Assembly (NCBI GenBank): GCA_947252755.1
Contig: CAMXWV010000001.1
Location: 186,001-250,000 of the forward strand
Length of the DNA: 64,000 nt
Direction of reading: 5' to 3'
Source of the DNA: an uncultured Dermabacter sp.
GTDB lineage: Bacteria > Actinomycetota > Actinomycetes > Actinomycetales > Dermabacteraceae
Both the position numbers and the translations under genes were made by a program. Every line of letters begins with the position of its first letter. The first letter of the stretch is position 1. This document shows, piece by piece, positions 17,787 through 26,651 of the stretch. The notes under the pieces were generated by a model. It was given only the letters and a program-made list of their open reading frames with translations. It was not told the DNA's origin and ran no database searches.

Positions 17787-18808
17787 ACGGCCGTATGCAA
17801 CGCCACTCCACTGTGCGCGCCAGCAGCCCCACCGCTGTCGCAAGCCCCGTTGCGGACGGACGGATGCGAGTGGTGGCGCTCGGCGGCGGCCACGGCCTGG
17901 CGGCGAATCTCCGCGCAGTGCGCCATGTGGCCAGCCACATCACCGCGGTGGTCACTGTGGCTGACAACGGCGGCTCCAGCGGGCGCATCCGCAGGGAGCT
18001 TCCGATTCTGCCGCCCGGTGATCTGCGCATGGCCCTGTCAGCGCTCTGTGAGGATTCCGACTGGGGCCTCGTGTGGCGGGACGTGGTGCAGCATCGGTTC
18101 CGCACGGACGGTGATCTTGACGGGCACTCTCTGGGCAACCTGCTGATCGTGGCGCTCTGGCAGATCTTCGGGGATCCAATTCTGGCCCTGGATCACGTGG
18201 GCGCTCTGCTCGGCGCTCGGGGTCGGGTGCTGCCGATGGCGCTCGAACCGCTGGACATCGAAGCGACCGTGACCGATTCTGCCGGTTCAAGCCAGGTGGT
18301 GCAGGGACAGGCGCAGGTTGCTGAAGCGCGCGGGCATGTGGATGCCGTGCGGCTGATCCCGTCGGAGCCAGCGGTGCCCGCTGAGGTGCTCGACGCGATC
18401 CACGCCGCAGACTGGATCATTCTGGGACCCGGCAGCTGGTTCTCCAGTGTGATTCCGCATCTGCTCGTGCCTGAGATCGCCCAGGCGATCATCGAGTCTC
18501 CGGCGCGGCTCATGATCACCATGAATCTCACCAGCGACCCCACTGAAACCGAGGGGATGGGCAGCGTGGACCACGTGGAGGCGCTGTTCTCGGTGGCTCC
18601 CGGGCTGACGGTTGACGCCCTGATCGCCGATCCCACCATGCTTGATGACTACGACCAGCTCATCGAGTTTGCGCATCAGCGCGGCATCTCTCCGATTCTG
18701 CGTCAGGTCAGCGTCGGCGGGGGAGTGCCCCAGCATGATCCGGTGCGCTTGGCCGCCGCCTATCGTGACGCCTTTGACGGCGCTACCAGTGACCTCAGGA
18801 AGGAATGA
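17783..18808 (+). CDS. yvcK: YvcK/CofD-like gluconeogenesis factor
   Basis: 341 residues of the YvcK/CofD-like (UPF0052) family. The first ~26 residues are an extra polar leader. The conserved core begins VVALGGGHGLAANLRAVR and continues with VTVADNGGSSGRIRRE, LPPGDLRMALSAL, DGHSLGNLL and GPGSWFSSVIPHLL. B. subtilis YvcK binds UDP-GlcNAc and supports growth and cell-wall homeostasis on gluconeogenic carbon. It is not the F420 enzyme CofD, because it keeps the YvcK-type GGGHG start and the rapZ/whiA context. ATG 17783 overlaps rapZ. Confidence 0.93.
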   Translation: MNGRMQRHSTVRASSPTAVASPVADGRMRVVALGGGHGLAANLRAVRHVASHITAVVTVADNGGSSGRIRRELPILPPGDLRMALSALCEDSDWGLVWRDVVQHRFRTDGDLDGHSLGNLLIVALWQIFGDPILALDHVGALLGARGRVLPMALEPLDIEATVTDSAGSSQVVQGQAQVAEARGHVDAVRLIPSEPAVPAEVLDAIHAADWIILGPGSWFSSVIPHLLVPEIAQAIIESPARLMITMNLTSDPTETEGMGSVDHVEALFSVAPGLTVDALIADPTMLDDYDQLIEFAHQRGISPILRQVSVGGGVPQHDPVRLAAAYRDAFDGATSDLRKE

Positions 18809-18815
18809 CATCCGC

Positions 18816-19799
18816 ATGGCTCTCACAGCCGACGCTAAGGAGGAGCTCTCCCATCTCGCCGTGTCGCGCGCCAGCGAGAAGAAGGCGGAGATCTCCACTC
18901 TGCTGCGCTTTGCCGGGGGACTCCACGTGGAGGGCGGCCGCGTTGTGGTGGAGGCTGAAGTGGACAAGTCCGCGACCGCACGCCGGGTGAAGCTGTTCGC
19001 GTCCGAGGTGTACGGCCAGTCCAGCGAGGTGACGGTGCTGCAGCCCGCGGGTCTGCGCCGCACGTCCCGATTCATCATCCGGATGCTCGGCGACGGTGCG
19101 ATGTTTGCGAAGCAGACCGGTCTGCTGGATGCTCGGGGCCGGCCGGTACGGGGTCTGCCGCCGGCGGTGGTCGGCGGATCCACTGCCGATGCTGCCGCTG
19201 CCTGGCGCGGAGCGTTCCTTGCGCACGGATCCCTGACCGAACCTGGGCGCGGCTCAGCATTGGAGCTCACCTGCCCGGGAAGCGAAACAGCGCTGGCTCT
19301 GGTTGGAGCTGCTCGTCGCCTGGGCATCCAGGCGAAGAGCCGGGAAGTGCGCGGTGCGGATCGGGTTGTGCTGCGGGACGGGGATCAGATCTCGCAGCTG
19401 CTGAGGCTGATGGGTGCGGAACAGACGGCTCAGACCTGGGATGAGCGCCGGTCGCGCCGCGAAGAGCGGGCGAGCGCTAACCGGCTTGCGAACTTCGATG
19501 ATGCGAACCTGCGCCGCAGCGCCCGCGCCGCGGTGGCCGCTGGGGCTCGTGTGCAGCGAGCGCTGGAGATCCTTGGAGATGATGTGCCGGAGCATCTGGC
19601 TGAGGCGGGTCGGCTGCGACTTGAGCATCGTCAGGCAAGTCTCGAGGAGCTCGGGCAGCTAGCGGATCCGGTGATGACGAAGGATGCGGTTGCCGGGCGG
19701 ATCCGGCGTCTGCTGGCCCTTGCTGATAAGCGGGCGGAGGAGCTCGGGATTCCCGGGACCGATGTCCTGATCAGTCCCGAAATGTTGGACGGACGATAG
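18816..19799 (+). CDS. whiA: WhiA sporulation/cell-division regulator homologue
   Basis: 327 residues with the WhiA layout: an N-terminal LAGLIDADG-endonuclease-like half (start ALTADAKEELSHLAVSR; FRGAFLAHGS-type segment seen as WRGAFLAHGSL) and a C-terminal helix-turn-helix (LEELGQLADPVMTKDAVAGRIRRL). In Streptomyces it activates sporulation-septation genes; non-sporulating actinobacteria keep it for division control. ATG 18816 begins at the family start; AGGAAGGA (18797-18804) is 11 bases upstream. The gene begins seven bases after yvcK. Confidence 0.95.
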   Translation: MALTADAKEELSHLAVSRASEKKAEISTLLRFAGGLHVEGGRVVVEAEVDKSATARRVKLFASEVYGQSSEVTVLQPAGLRRTSRFIIRMLGDGAMFAKQTGLLDARGRPVRGLPPAVVGGSTADAAAAWRGAFLAHGSLTEPGRGSALELTCPGSETALALVGAARRLGIQAKSREVRGADRVVLRDGDQISQLLRLMGAEQTAQTWDERRSRREERASANRLANFDDANLRRSARAAVAAGARVQRALEILGDDVPEHLAEAGRLRLEHRQASLEELGQLADPVMTKDAVAGRIRRLLALADKRAEELGIPGTDVLISPEMLDGR

Positions 19800-19862
19800 G
19801 CCGCGCACGGCCTCAAGAGCTCCTCTGCCGGAAAACTGCAAACGTGGTCAGCACCGCATTGA

Positions 19863-19963
19863 TACACTCAACACAGCCCCGTCAGGGGATTCCATGCGTA
19901 CAAAGGTGTGCGTCCCGCCTCTCTCACCGCAGCTCACCAGCTGTGAATTCTGGAGGATAACTG
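19863..19963 (+). promoter_or_regulatory. gap leader: candidate -10 and strong translation start region
   Basis: TACACT (19863-19868) is a plausible -10, giving a leader of about 88 bases before gap. Just before the start codon lies AATTCTGGAGGATAACTG (19946-19963), containing the Shine-Dalgarno GGAGGA. The same 18 bases occur before tpiA (22249-22266). Confidence 0.4.
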
Positions 19964-20967
19964 TGACCATCAAAGTTGGTATCAATGGCTTCGGCCGCAT
20001 CGGTCGTAACTTCGTGCGTGCGCTTCTGGCCACCGGCGCTGACGTGGACATCGTCGGCGTCAACGACCTGACGGACACCAAAACCCTCGCTCACCTGTTC
20101 CAGTACGACTCCGTGATGGGCACCTTCACGGGCGAGGTCTCCCACACGGACAGCACCATCACCATCGAGGGCGACGAAATCACCGTCTTCGAGGAGCGGG
20201 ACCCGAAGAACATCCCGTGGGGCAAGGTCGGAGCGGACGTCGTCATCGAGTCCACCGGTCTGTTCACCACCGCCGAGTCGGTTCAGGCCCACCTGGACGC
20301 CGGCGCCAAGAAGGTCATCATCTCCGCCCCCGCTAAGGGCGAGGACGCCACCTTCGTGGTGGGCGTCAACGACGGCGACTATGACGCGGACAAGCACCAC
20401 ATCATCTCCAACGCTTCCTGCACCACCAACTGCCTGGCACCGCTGGCAAAGGTGCTGAATGACGAGTTCGGCATCGTCAAGGGCCTGATGACCACCATCC
20501 ACGCCTACACCGGTGATCAGCGCCTGCTGGACGCACCGCACAAGGACCTGCGCCGTGCCCGCGCTGCTGCGCTCAACATCATTCCGACCAAGACCGGCGC
20601 TGCTCAGGCTGTGGCCCTGGTGCTGCCGGAGCTCAAGGGCAAGTTTGACGGCTACGCCGTTCGCGTTCCAACCCCGACCGGCTCGCTGGTGGACCTCACC
20701 TTCGAGGCTTCCCGCGAGGTCACCGTGGAAGAGGTCAACGCCGCTGTCAAGAAGGCAGCCGAGGGCCCGCTCAAGGGCGTTCTCGACTACCGCGAGCAGC
20801 CGCTCGTGTCCTCGGACATTGTGGGCGACCCGCACTCCTCGATCTTCGACGCCGAGTACACCAAGGTGATCGGCAACCAGATCAAGGTCCTTTCCTGGTA
20901 CGACAACGAGGCCGGCTTCTCCTACCGCCTGGTGGATCTGCTGAAGATCATCGGCGAGAAGCTCTGA
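19963..20967 (+). CDS. gap: glyceraldehyde-3-phosphate dehydrogenase, type I
   Basis: 334 residues, the normal GapA length. NAD-binding starts VGINGFGRIGRNF, the catalytic Cys lies in SNASCTTNCLAPL (about residue 150) and WYDNEAGFSYR is near the C terminus. Asp in GVNDLTD around residue 34 indicates NAD rather than NADP use. Glycolytic oxidation of glyceraldehyde 3-phosphate. GTG 19963 is chosen because GGAGGA (19952-19957) is five bases upstream and the protein then starts at the Rossmann fold. First gene of gap-pgk-tpiA-secG. Confidence 0.98.
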   Translation: MTIKVGINGFGRIGRNFVRALLATGADVDIVGVNDLTDTKTLAHLFQYDSVMGTFTGEVSHTDSTITIEGDEITVFEERDPKNIPWGKVGADVVIESTGLFTTAESVQAHLDAGAKKVIISAPAKGEDATFVVGVNDGDYDADKHHIISNASCTTNCLAPLAKVLNDEFGIVKGLMTTIHAYTGDQRLLDAPHKDLRRARAAALNIIPTKTGAAQAVALVLPELKGKFDGYAVRVPTPTGSLVDLTFEASREVTVEEVNAAVKKAAEGPLKGVLDYREQPLVSSDIVGDPHSSIFDAEYTKVIGNQIKVLSWYDNEAGFSYRLVDLLKIIGEKL

Positions 20968-20989
20968 GTTCTCTCCGTTTCTGAACTGA

Positions 20990-21038
20990 TGAGGGCCCGT
21001 TCGTGTGCATCCGCCTGATGCGCCCGCACGGGCCCTCA
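20990..21038 (+). terminator. hairpin between gap and pgk
   Basis: TGAGGGCCCGT (20990-21000) pairs perfectly with ACGGGCCCTCA (21028-21038). GCATC and GATGC inside the 27-base loop can pair as a second stem. It is followed by a pyrimidine-rich CTTCTTCTCC. It could be a partial terminator, or a processing barrier that keeps gap mRNA more abundant than pgk-tpiA. Confidence 0.6.
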
Positions 21039-21070
21039 CTTCTTCTCCGTACACAACCAAAGGAAGCCCC

Positions 21071-22267
21071 GTGCTCAAGACCATTGATTCGCTCGGCGAC
21101 CTCGCCGGCACACGCGTCCTCGTCCGCGCGGACCTGAACGTTCCGCTTGATGGCGATCGCATCACCGATGACGGCCGGATCCGTGCCTCCCTGCCCACGA
21201 TCACCGCGCTGCGGGACAAGGGCGCACGCGTGATCCTCACCGCCCACCTGGGACGCCCGAAAGGCGAACCGGATCACCGCTTTTCCCTGAAGCCCGTATC
21301 CGCGCGGCTGTCCGAACTGCTCGGCGCGGATGTCTCCTTCGCTGAGGACACCGTCGGAGAATCCGCGAAGGCGGTTGTTGACGCACTGCAGGATGGGGAC
21401 GTCGCTCTGCTGGAGAACGTCCGCTTCAACGCTGGTGAGACCAGTAAGGACGAGGGCGAGCGCCGCGCATTCGCTGAACAGCTGGCTGCCTTCGCTGATG
21501 CATTCGTCTCCGACGGGTTCGGCGTCGTGCACCGCAAACAGGCCTCCGTGTATGAGATCGCCCAGCTGCTGCCGGCAGCTGCCGGCTTCCTCGTGCAGAA
21601 CGAAGTGGAGTCTCTTCGCAAGGTGACCGAGGACCCGGCCCGTCCCTTCGTGGTGATCCTCGGCGGCGCCAAGGTGTCCGACAAGCTCGGTGTCATCGAC
21701 AATCTGCTTGACAAGGCCGACCGCATCATCATCGGCGGCGGCATGGCGTACACCTTCCAGAAGGCCAAGGGCTTCGAAGTGGGCAACTCACTGCTGGAAA
21801 AAGACCAGGTGGATGTGGTCCGGGAGTACATGGAGCGCGCGGAGAAGAACGGCGTGCAGCTCCTGCTTCCCACGGACACCGTGGTAGCGCCCGAGTTCGG
21901 TCCGGACGGCCCGGCCACCGTGGTCTCCTCCGAGGAGATTCCCTCCGATCAGGAGGGGCTGGACATCGGGCCCGCCTCTCGGGAAGCGTTCGCAGCCGCG
22001 CTGGCTGATGCTGGAACCGTGTTCTGGAACGGCCCGATGGGCGTGTTCGAGTTCGAGCTGTTCCAGGACGGCACGCGCGCTGTGGCGGAGGCTGTGGCTT
22101 CCTCACCCGGCTACACCGTGGTGGGCGGCGGAGACTCCGCTGCTGCGGTCCGCAGCCTCGGCTTCGACGAATCCCGCTACTCTCACATCTCAACCGGTGG
22201 AGGCGCCAGCCTTGAACTGATCGAAGGCAAGGACCTTCCCGGCATCGCAATTCTGGAGGATAACTGA
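21071..22267 (+). CDS. pgk: phosphoglycerate kinase
   Basis: 398 residues. N-terminal RADLNVPLDG and LTAHLGRPKG contact the phosphoglycerate; the nucleotide domain has GGAKVSDKLGVI, the WNGPMGVFE segment and a closing GGGDSAAAV ... STGGGASLELIEG. Transfers phosphate from 1,3-bisphosphoglycerate to ADP. GTG 21071 with AGGAAG (21061-21066) upstream gives the family start. The last codons (GAG GAT AAC TGA) double as part of the tpiA ribosome-binding region. Confidence 0.98.
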   Translation: MLKTIDSLGDLAGTRVLVRADLNVPLDGDRITDDGRIRASLPTITALRDKGARVILTAHLGRPKGEPDHRFSLKPVSARLSELLGADVSFAEDTVGESAKAVVDALQDGDVALLENVRFNAGETSKDEGERRAFAEQLAAFADAFVSDGFGVVHRKQASVYEIAQLLPAAAGFLVQNEVESLRKVTEDPARPFVVILGGAKVSDKLGVIDNLLDKADRIIIGGGMAYTFQKAKGFEVGNSLLEKDQVDVVREYMERAEKNGVQLLLPTDTVVAPEFGPDGPATVVSSEEIPSDQEGLDIGPASREAFAAALADAGTVFWNGPMGVFEFELFQDGTRAVAEAVASSPGYTVVGGGDSAAAVRSLGFDESRYSHISTGGGASLELIEGKDLPGIAILEDN

Positions 22268-22268
22268 T

Positions 22269-23039
22269 ATGACCCGCACTCCGCTCATCGCAGGAAACTG
22301 GAAGATGAACCTCACCCACCTGGAGGGCCAGGCCCTGGTGGAGGAGCTGAATGACGCCCTGCAGAACCATGACTTCGCAGCTGTCGAAGTGGCGGTTCTG
22401 CCGCCGTTCGTGGACATCCGCACCGTGCAGACCGTGATCGACGCGAACTCCTCAAAGATCGGCCTTGGTGCTCAGGACATCTCCCAGCACGAGTCAGGCG
22501 CTTACACCGGTGAAGTGTCCGGTGGAATGCTCAAGGCGCTGAACTGCACCTACGCCGCCGTTGGCCACTCCGAGCGTCGCCAGTACCACGGCGAGGACGA
22601 AGCCATCACGAATGCCAAGGTGAAGGCGGCGCTGTCGAACGGCATCAGCCCGATCCTGTGCGTGGGCGAGCCGCTGGAGGAGCGCAAGGCCGGCAAGCAT
22701 GTGGAGTACACGCTTGCGCAGCTTGAAGGCGGCTTGGAAGGGCTGTCAGCTGATCAGGCGAAGCAGGTTGTGGTGGCCTACGAGCCGGTGTGGGCGATCG
22801 GCACCGGTGAAGTGGCAACCCCGGAGGACGCCCAGGAGGTGTGCGGGGCGATCCGTGACACCCTCAGCGCGCTGTTCGATCCGGAGACCGCACAGGCGGT
22901 CCGCGTGCTTTACGGCGGCTCGGTGAAGTCGGACAACGTTGCTGACATCATGGCGAAGGAAGACATCGACGGTGCCCTGGTCGGTGGCGCATCCCTCAAA
23001 GCCGGCGAGTTCGCCGCGCTGGCCGGCAACGCTGCCTGA
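22269..23039 (+). CDS. tpiA: triosephosphate isomerase
   Basis: 256 residues. Family start TPLIAGNWKMN (catalytic Lys), catalytic His in GHSERR, catalytic Glu in AYEPVWAIGTG and the phosphate-binding YGGSVKSDN near the C terminus. Interconverts dihydroxyacetone phosphate and glyceraldehyde 3-phosphate. It starts one base after the pgk stop, with GGAGGA inside the pgk coding end, so the two are probably translationally coupled. DHAP made by the DhaKLM system at 38-40 kb would enter central metabolism here. Confidence 0.98.
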   Translation: MTRTPLIAGNWKMNLTHLEGQALVEELNDALQNHDFAAVEVAVLPPFVDIRTVQTVIDANSSKIGLGAQDISQHESGAYTGEVSGGMLKALNCTYAAVGHSERRQYHGEDEAITNAKVKAALSNGISPILCVGEPLEERKAGKHVEYTLAQLEGGLEGLSADQAKQVVVAYEPVWAIGTGEVATPEDAQEVCGAIRDTLSALFDPETAQAVRVLYGGSVKSDNVADIMAKEDIDGALVGGASLKAGEFAALAGNAA

Positions 23040-23041
23040 GG

Positions 23042-23057
23042 CATAATCGAGGCTATG
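23042..23057 (+). promoter_or_regulatory. candidate leaderless promoter of secG
   Basis: CATAAT (23042-23047), the best -10 match in this area, ends seven bases before ATG 23055. GAGG at 23050-23053 is too close to the start to be an ideal ribosome site. secG may thus have its own start besides read-through from tpiA. Confidence 0.35.
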
Positions 23058-23306
23058 GATATTCTTCGCATCGGCCTGTACGTGCTGCTGGCGCTGACGA
23101 GCGTTCTGCTGATCCTCCTGGTGCTCATGCACAAGGGACGCGGCGGAGGTCTGTCTGACATGTTCGGCGGAGGCATCTCCGCGGGTGCCGGCTCATCAGG
23201 CGTCGCTGAGCGGAACCTGACGATCCTCACCGTGATCGTCGGCCTGGTGTGGGTGGGTTCGATCATCGCGATCGGGGTGCTCGCCCGCATGACGCCCCCC
23301 GCCTGA
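23055..23306 (+). CDS. secG: preprotein translocase subunit SecG
   Basis: An 83-residue protein with two hydrophobic segments (about residues 4-24 and 55-76) separated by the conserved loop HKGRGGGLSDMFGGG. SecG is the small subunit of the SecYEG channel. The tpiA-secG neighbourhood is standard in actinobacteria. A strong terminator follows directly. Confidence 0.95.
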   Translation: MDILRIGLYVLLALTSVLLILLVLMHKGRGGGLSDMFGGGISAGAGSSGVAERNLTILTVIVGLVWVGSIIAIGVLARMTPPA

Positions 23307-23315
23307 CGCAGCAGC

Positions 23316-23369
23316 AGAAAGCCCCGCACCCGGGGGTTCCGATCACCGGACCCAGGTGCGGGGCTTTCT
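23316..23369. terminator. bidirectional terminator between secG and opcA-pgl
   Basis: AGAAAGCCCCGCACC (23316-23330) and GGTGCGGGGCTTTCT (23355-23369) form a perfect 15-bp stem. The A-rich and T-rich ends give T-ending tails on both strands, and the flanking genes converge. This is among the strongest hairpins in the window. Confidence 0.9.
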
Positions 23370-23397
23370 CATGCCCTGGCGCTGAACGCGATGCGGC

Positions 23398-25119
23398 TCA
23401 GACGGTGTCACCCTCGCGCAGCAGCTCAGCGGAGGCTGGGTCCAGGAACCACGTGGTGGAGACTGTGCCGCGCACAGCGGAGGCGGGGGTTGCCGCCGGG
23501 TCGATTCCTGCGTGGGCGCGCGCGGCCGGCTCTGCCTTGTCCTGACCAGCCACCAGGAACACCACATGGCGTGTGGAGTTCAGCATCGGCCAGGTGAGCG
23601 AGATCCGTTCGGGCGGCGGCTTCGGAGAGTTCCGCACCGGGATCGCCAGCGCAGTCACCACCGAGGCATCCGGGTGCTCAGGGAACAGGGAGGCCACATG
23701 CCCGTCCTCGCCCATGCCGAGCAGAACCACATCAAAGAACGACGCGTCGGACTCATCGCTGAATGCGATGTCCGCACCCATTGTGGACAGCTGCTGGCCG
23801 TACCATGCGGCGGCCTCATCCAAGCCCATGCCGACGTCACTGGAAGGCATGGTGTGAACGTTGTACACCGGGATTCCGGCGCCGGTGGCGAGGGAGGAGA
23901 TCGCCGGCCGGTCATTGCGCTCATCGGATTTCGCCGGCACAAACCGCTCATCACCCCACCACACGTGGATCGCCGAGGGACTGATTGCGCTCGACTCCTG
24001 CAGCAGCTCACCGATTCGAGCGGCCACGGCCGTGCCAGTCCGACCGCCGGTCATGACGATATGTGCGATGCCGCGGAGGTTGACCGCCTCAGCGATCTTA
24101 TCCACCGCGAGCTGCGCGGACTGCTCCACAAGCGCATCCTTGTCATTGACGAATACGTCGCTCGGCCCGGGGCGATCCGCTGCGAAGGATGACGGCTCAA
24201 CGGTGTACGGGAACTGTGCCACCAGCACCTCGCCGTACACCTCGTCAGGATCCAGGCGGCGCAGCTCCTCAGACAGCAGGTCCACGTCGGTGCGCAGCGG
24301 CATGGTCACATGCTGGGCTGTGTCAGAGCCGGGCACGGTGAGCACCACGGAGTGCGCGCTCTCCCTCAGCAGCGTGATGTCCCCATCAGCGCGGTGCAGG
24401 GTGATGGCCAGCAGACCGAATTCGCCCTTCTCGTGCTCCACAGCCACTGAGCAGCCGAACGACTGCTGCAGCCATTCACGCATCAGACGCACAGTCGGCT
24501 TGTTCTTGTCCCCTCGGATTGTGACCTCGCTGGGATCGCTCACCGGGGTGGTTTCATAGGCTGCGGCGATCAGACCGCGCCAGTTCGTCAGCCGCGTCCA
24601 GGTCAGGTCACTATCCCCCCGGGTGTAGCAGCTGGCGAGCCGGGTCATTGCGACGGACGGATCCTCGGTCTGGAGCACATCGGTGATCCGGCGCGCAGAG
24701 AGCGCGCCGAGTGCGTCGCCGATCGGGGATGCCGGCGGCTCCCCCGGCCACCAGGTGACGATAGGGGAGTCCGGCAGCAGCAGGGGAGTGATCAGCGTGT
24801 CCATACCGGAGTTCACCAGCCCGTGCGGATGCAGCACGATCACCTCTCCGGAGCCGTAGCCGGAATCGCTGCCGGTGCGGATCTGGGCATCCAGGGCATC
24901 CCGGTCTGAATCCGGCTGCGGCACCACCGCGATGATCCGCGCCGGATGCTGATGGGATGCGTCGATCGCAGTGGCGATGCTGCGCTCAGCCGAGTCCGGG
25001 TCGGTCACCACCAGCAGGGTGGCAACACGGCCGGAAGTGGTGGCGCCGGCCTCGTCACGCAGCCGGATCAGCTCCGCTTCCACTTCTGAGCTGTTCGTAT
25101 CGGTCATCTCATGGATCAT
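23398..25119 (-). CDS. fused OpcA (G6PDH assembly protein) and 6-phosphogluconolactonase
   Basis: A single 573-residue frame joins two proteins that are normally separate. Residues 1 to ~302 match OpcA, the actinobacterial allosteric/assembly factor of glucose-6-phosphate dehydrogenase (VTWWPG, LTWTRLTNWR, LSEELRRLDPDEVY). Residues ~320-573 are 6-phosphogluconolactonase (VMTGGRTG, VWWGDERFVP, LLGMGEDGHVASLFPEH, RISLTWPMLN). The junction lies around nt 24162-24216 and is a short acidic/Pro linker without a stop. ATG 25119 overlaps the zwf stop; ATG 25107 is an alternative. In relatives the order is tal-zwf-opcA-pgl, so fusion by loss of the opcA stop is a simple explanation. The enzyme and regulator of successive steps would be stoichiometric. 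Confidence 0.93.
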   Translation of the reverse strand: MIHEMTDTNSSEVEAELIRLRDEAGATTSGRVATLLVVTDPDSAERSIATAIDASHQHPARIIAVVPQPDSDRDALDAQIRTGSDSGYGSGEVIVLHPHGLVNSGMDTLITPLLLPDSPIVTWWPGEPPASPIGDALGALSARRITDVLQTEDPSVAMTRLASCYTRGDSDLTWTRLTNWRGLIAAAYETTPVSDPSEVTIRGDKNKPTVRLMREWLQQSFGCSVAVEHEKGEFGLLAITLHRADGDITLLRESAHSVVLTVPGSDTAQHVTMPLRTDVDLLSEELRRLDPDEVYGEVLVAQFPYTVEPSSFAADRPGPSDVFVNDKDALVEQSAQLAVDKIAEAVNLRGIAHIVMTGGRTGTAVAARIGELLQESSAISPSAIHVWWGDERFVPAKSDERNDRPAISSLATGAGIPVYNVHTMPSSDVGMGLDEAAAWYGQQLSTMGADIAFSDESDASFFDVVLLGMGEDGHVASLFPEHPDASVVTALAIPVRNSPKPPPERISLTWPMLNSTRHVVFLVAGQDKAEPAARAHAGIDPAATPASAVRGTVSTTWFLDPASAELLREGDTV

Positions 25120-26651
25120 GGGCGCCTCCAGGTTCGGCCGTCACGAGTGAGCATGTCATGAGCGCTCTGCGGACCCCAGGTGCCCGCCCGATAGGGCGAT
25201 GGCTCCATATGCTCCTGCCAGAACTCAAGGATCGGGTCCAGGATCATCCAGCTCAACTCCACTTCCCGCTGCCGCGGGAACAGGGGAGGATCACCAAGCA
25301 GCATGTCCAAGATCAGCCGCTCATACGCTTCAGGGGATTCCTCGGTGAATGCGCTGCCGTAGGTGAAGTCCATGTTCACATCGCGCACTTCCATCTGACT
25401 GCCCGGCACCTTGGAGCCGAAGCGCATGGTGACGCCCTCATCCGGCTGCACGCGGATCACAATCGCGTTCTGACCGAGGTCCGCGGTGTCAGTGTCCTTG
25501 AACGGAAGGAACGGCGCACGCTTGAACACCACCGCGATCTCGGTGACGCGTCGTCCCAGCCGCTTGCCGGCCCGAAGGTAGAACGGCACTCCCGCCCAGC
25601 GGCGAGTGGCCACGTTCAGCTGCATCGCGGCAAAGGTCTCAGTGGTGGAGTCGGCGGGGATGCCGTCCTCCTCCAGGTAGCCCTTCACCTGCTGACCTCC
25701 CTGCCAGCCGCCCACGTACTGGCCACGGGCAGTGGAGGTGGCAAGGTCCCGCGGCAGGGTGACAGCGGCGAGCACCTTCTCCTTTTCAGCGCGCAGATCA
25801 GCTGCGTCAAAGGAGATCGGCTCCTCCATCGCCGTCAGCGCCAGCAGCTGCAGCAGATGGTTCTGGATCACGTCACGGGCGGTTCCGATGCCGTCGTAAT
25901 ACCCGGCGCGGCTTCCGATGCCGATATCCTCCGCCATGGTGATCTGCACATGGTCCACATAGTTCGCGTTCCACACCGGTTCGAACAGCTGGTTCGCAAA
26001 TCGGAATGCCAGCAGGTTCTGCACCGTCTCCTTGCCGAGGTAGTGGTCGATGCGGAACACGTCTTCGGGGCGGAACACCTTCTCCACCACGTCGTTGAGC
26101 TCGCGAGCGCTCTGCAGGTCATGCCCGAACGGCTTTTCGATTACCACCCGGCGCCAGGACCCGTCTTGCGGGGTGTTGAGTCCGGAGTTCGCCAGCTGCT
26201 CGGACACTTCGGGAAATGCGCTCGGCGGGATCGAGAGGTAGAAGGCATGATTGCCGCCGGTTCCCCGGGTCTCGTCGAGCTCGCGCACCACCCGGGTGAG
26301 GGTCTCATAGGCGCTGGCATCATCGAACTCGCCCTGAACGAACCGCAGACCGCCCTTGAGCTGTTCGAAGACGCCCTCTCGGAATTCGGTGCGCGAGTGC
26401 TCTTCAACGCTTTCGCGCACATACTGGGCAAAGTCCTCATCGGACCAGTCGCGCCGACCGAACCCCACCAGGCCGAAGCTCGGCGGCAGCAGACTGCGAT
26501 TGGTCAGGTCGTAGATCGCCGGGAGCAGCTTCTTCTTGGCGAGGTCGCCGGTGACGCCGAACATCACCATGGAGCTCGGCCCGGCGATCAGAGGAAGGCG
26601 TCGGTCCCGAGGGTCGCGCAGCGGGTTCTCCTGCGCCGGGGTGTCATTCAC
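25116..26651 (-). CDS. zwf: glucose-6-phosphate 1-dehydrogenase
   Basis: 511 residues. The NADP fold begins MVMFGVTGDLAKKKLLPA (about residue 28), and the substrate/catalytic motif is RIDHYLGKETVQNLLAFRF. Oxidises glucose 6-phosphate to 6-phosphogluconolactone, the substrate of the Pgl half of the next gene. Overlaps tal by eight bases upstream and opcA-pgl by four downstream, so the genes form one operon on the minus strand. Confidence 0.98.
   Translation of the reverse strand: MNDTPAQENPLRDPRDRRLPLIAGPSSMVMFGVTGDLAKKKLLPAIYDLTNRSLLPPSFGLVGFGRRDWSDEDFAQYVRESVEEHSRTEFREGVFEQLKGGLRFVQGEFDDASAYETLTRVVRELDETRGTGGNHAFYLSIPPSAFPEVSEQLANSGLNTPQDGSWRRVVIEKPFGHDLQSARELNDVVEKVFRPEDVFRIDHYLGKETVQNLLAFRFANQLFEPVWNANYVDHVQITMAEDIGIGSRAGYYDGIGTARDVIQNHLLQLLALTAMEEPISFDAADLRAEKEKVLAAVTLPRDLATSTARGQYVGGWQGGQQVKGYLEEDGIPADSTTETFAAMQLNVATRRWAGVPFYLRAGKRLGRRVTEIAVVFKRAPFLPFKDTDTADLGQNAIVIRVQPDEGVTMRFGSKVPGSQMEVRDVNMDFTYGSAFTEESPEAYERLILDMLLGDPPLFPRQREVELSWMILDPILEFWQEHMEPSPYRAGTWGPQSAHDMLTRDGRTWRRP

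Noticed and set aside
24160..24220. OpcA-Pgl junction as a sequencing artefact
   Set aside because: The frame is continuous with normal codon use on both sides and the linker reads as plausible protein; kept as a genuine fusion, though resequencing would settle it.
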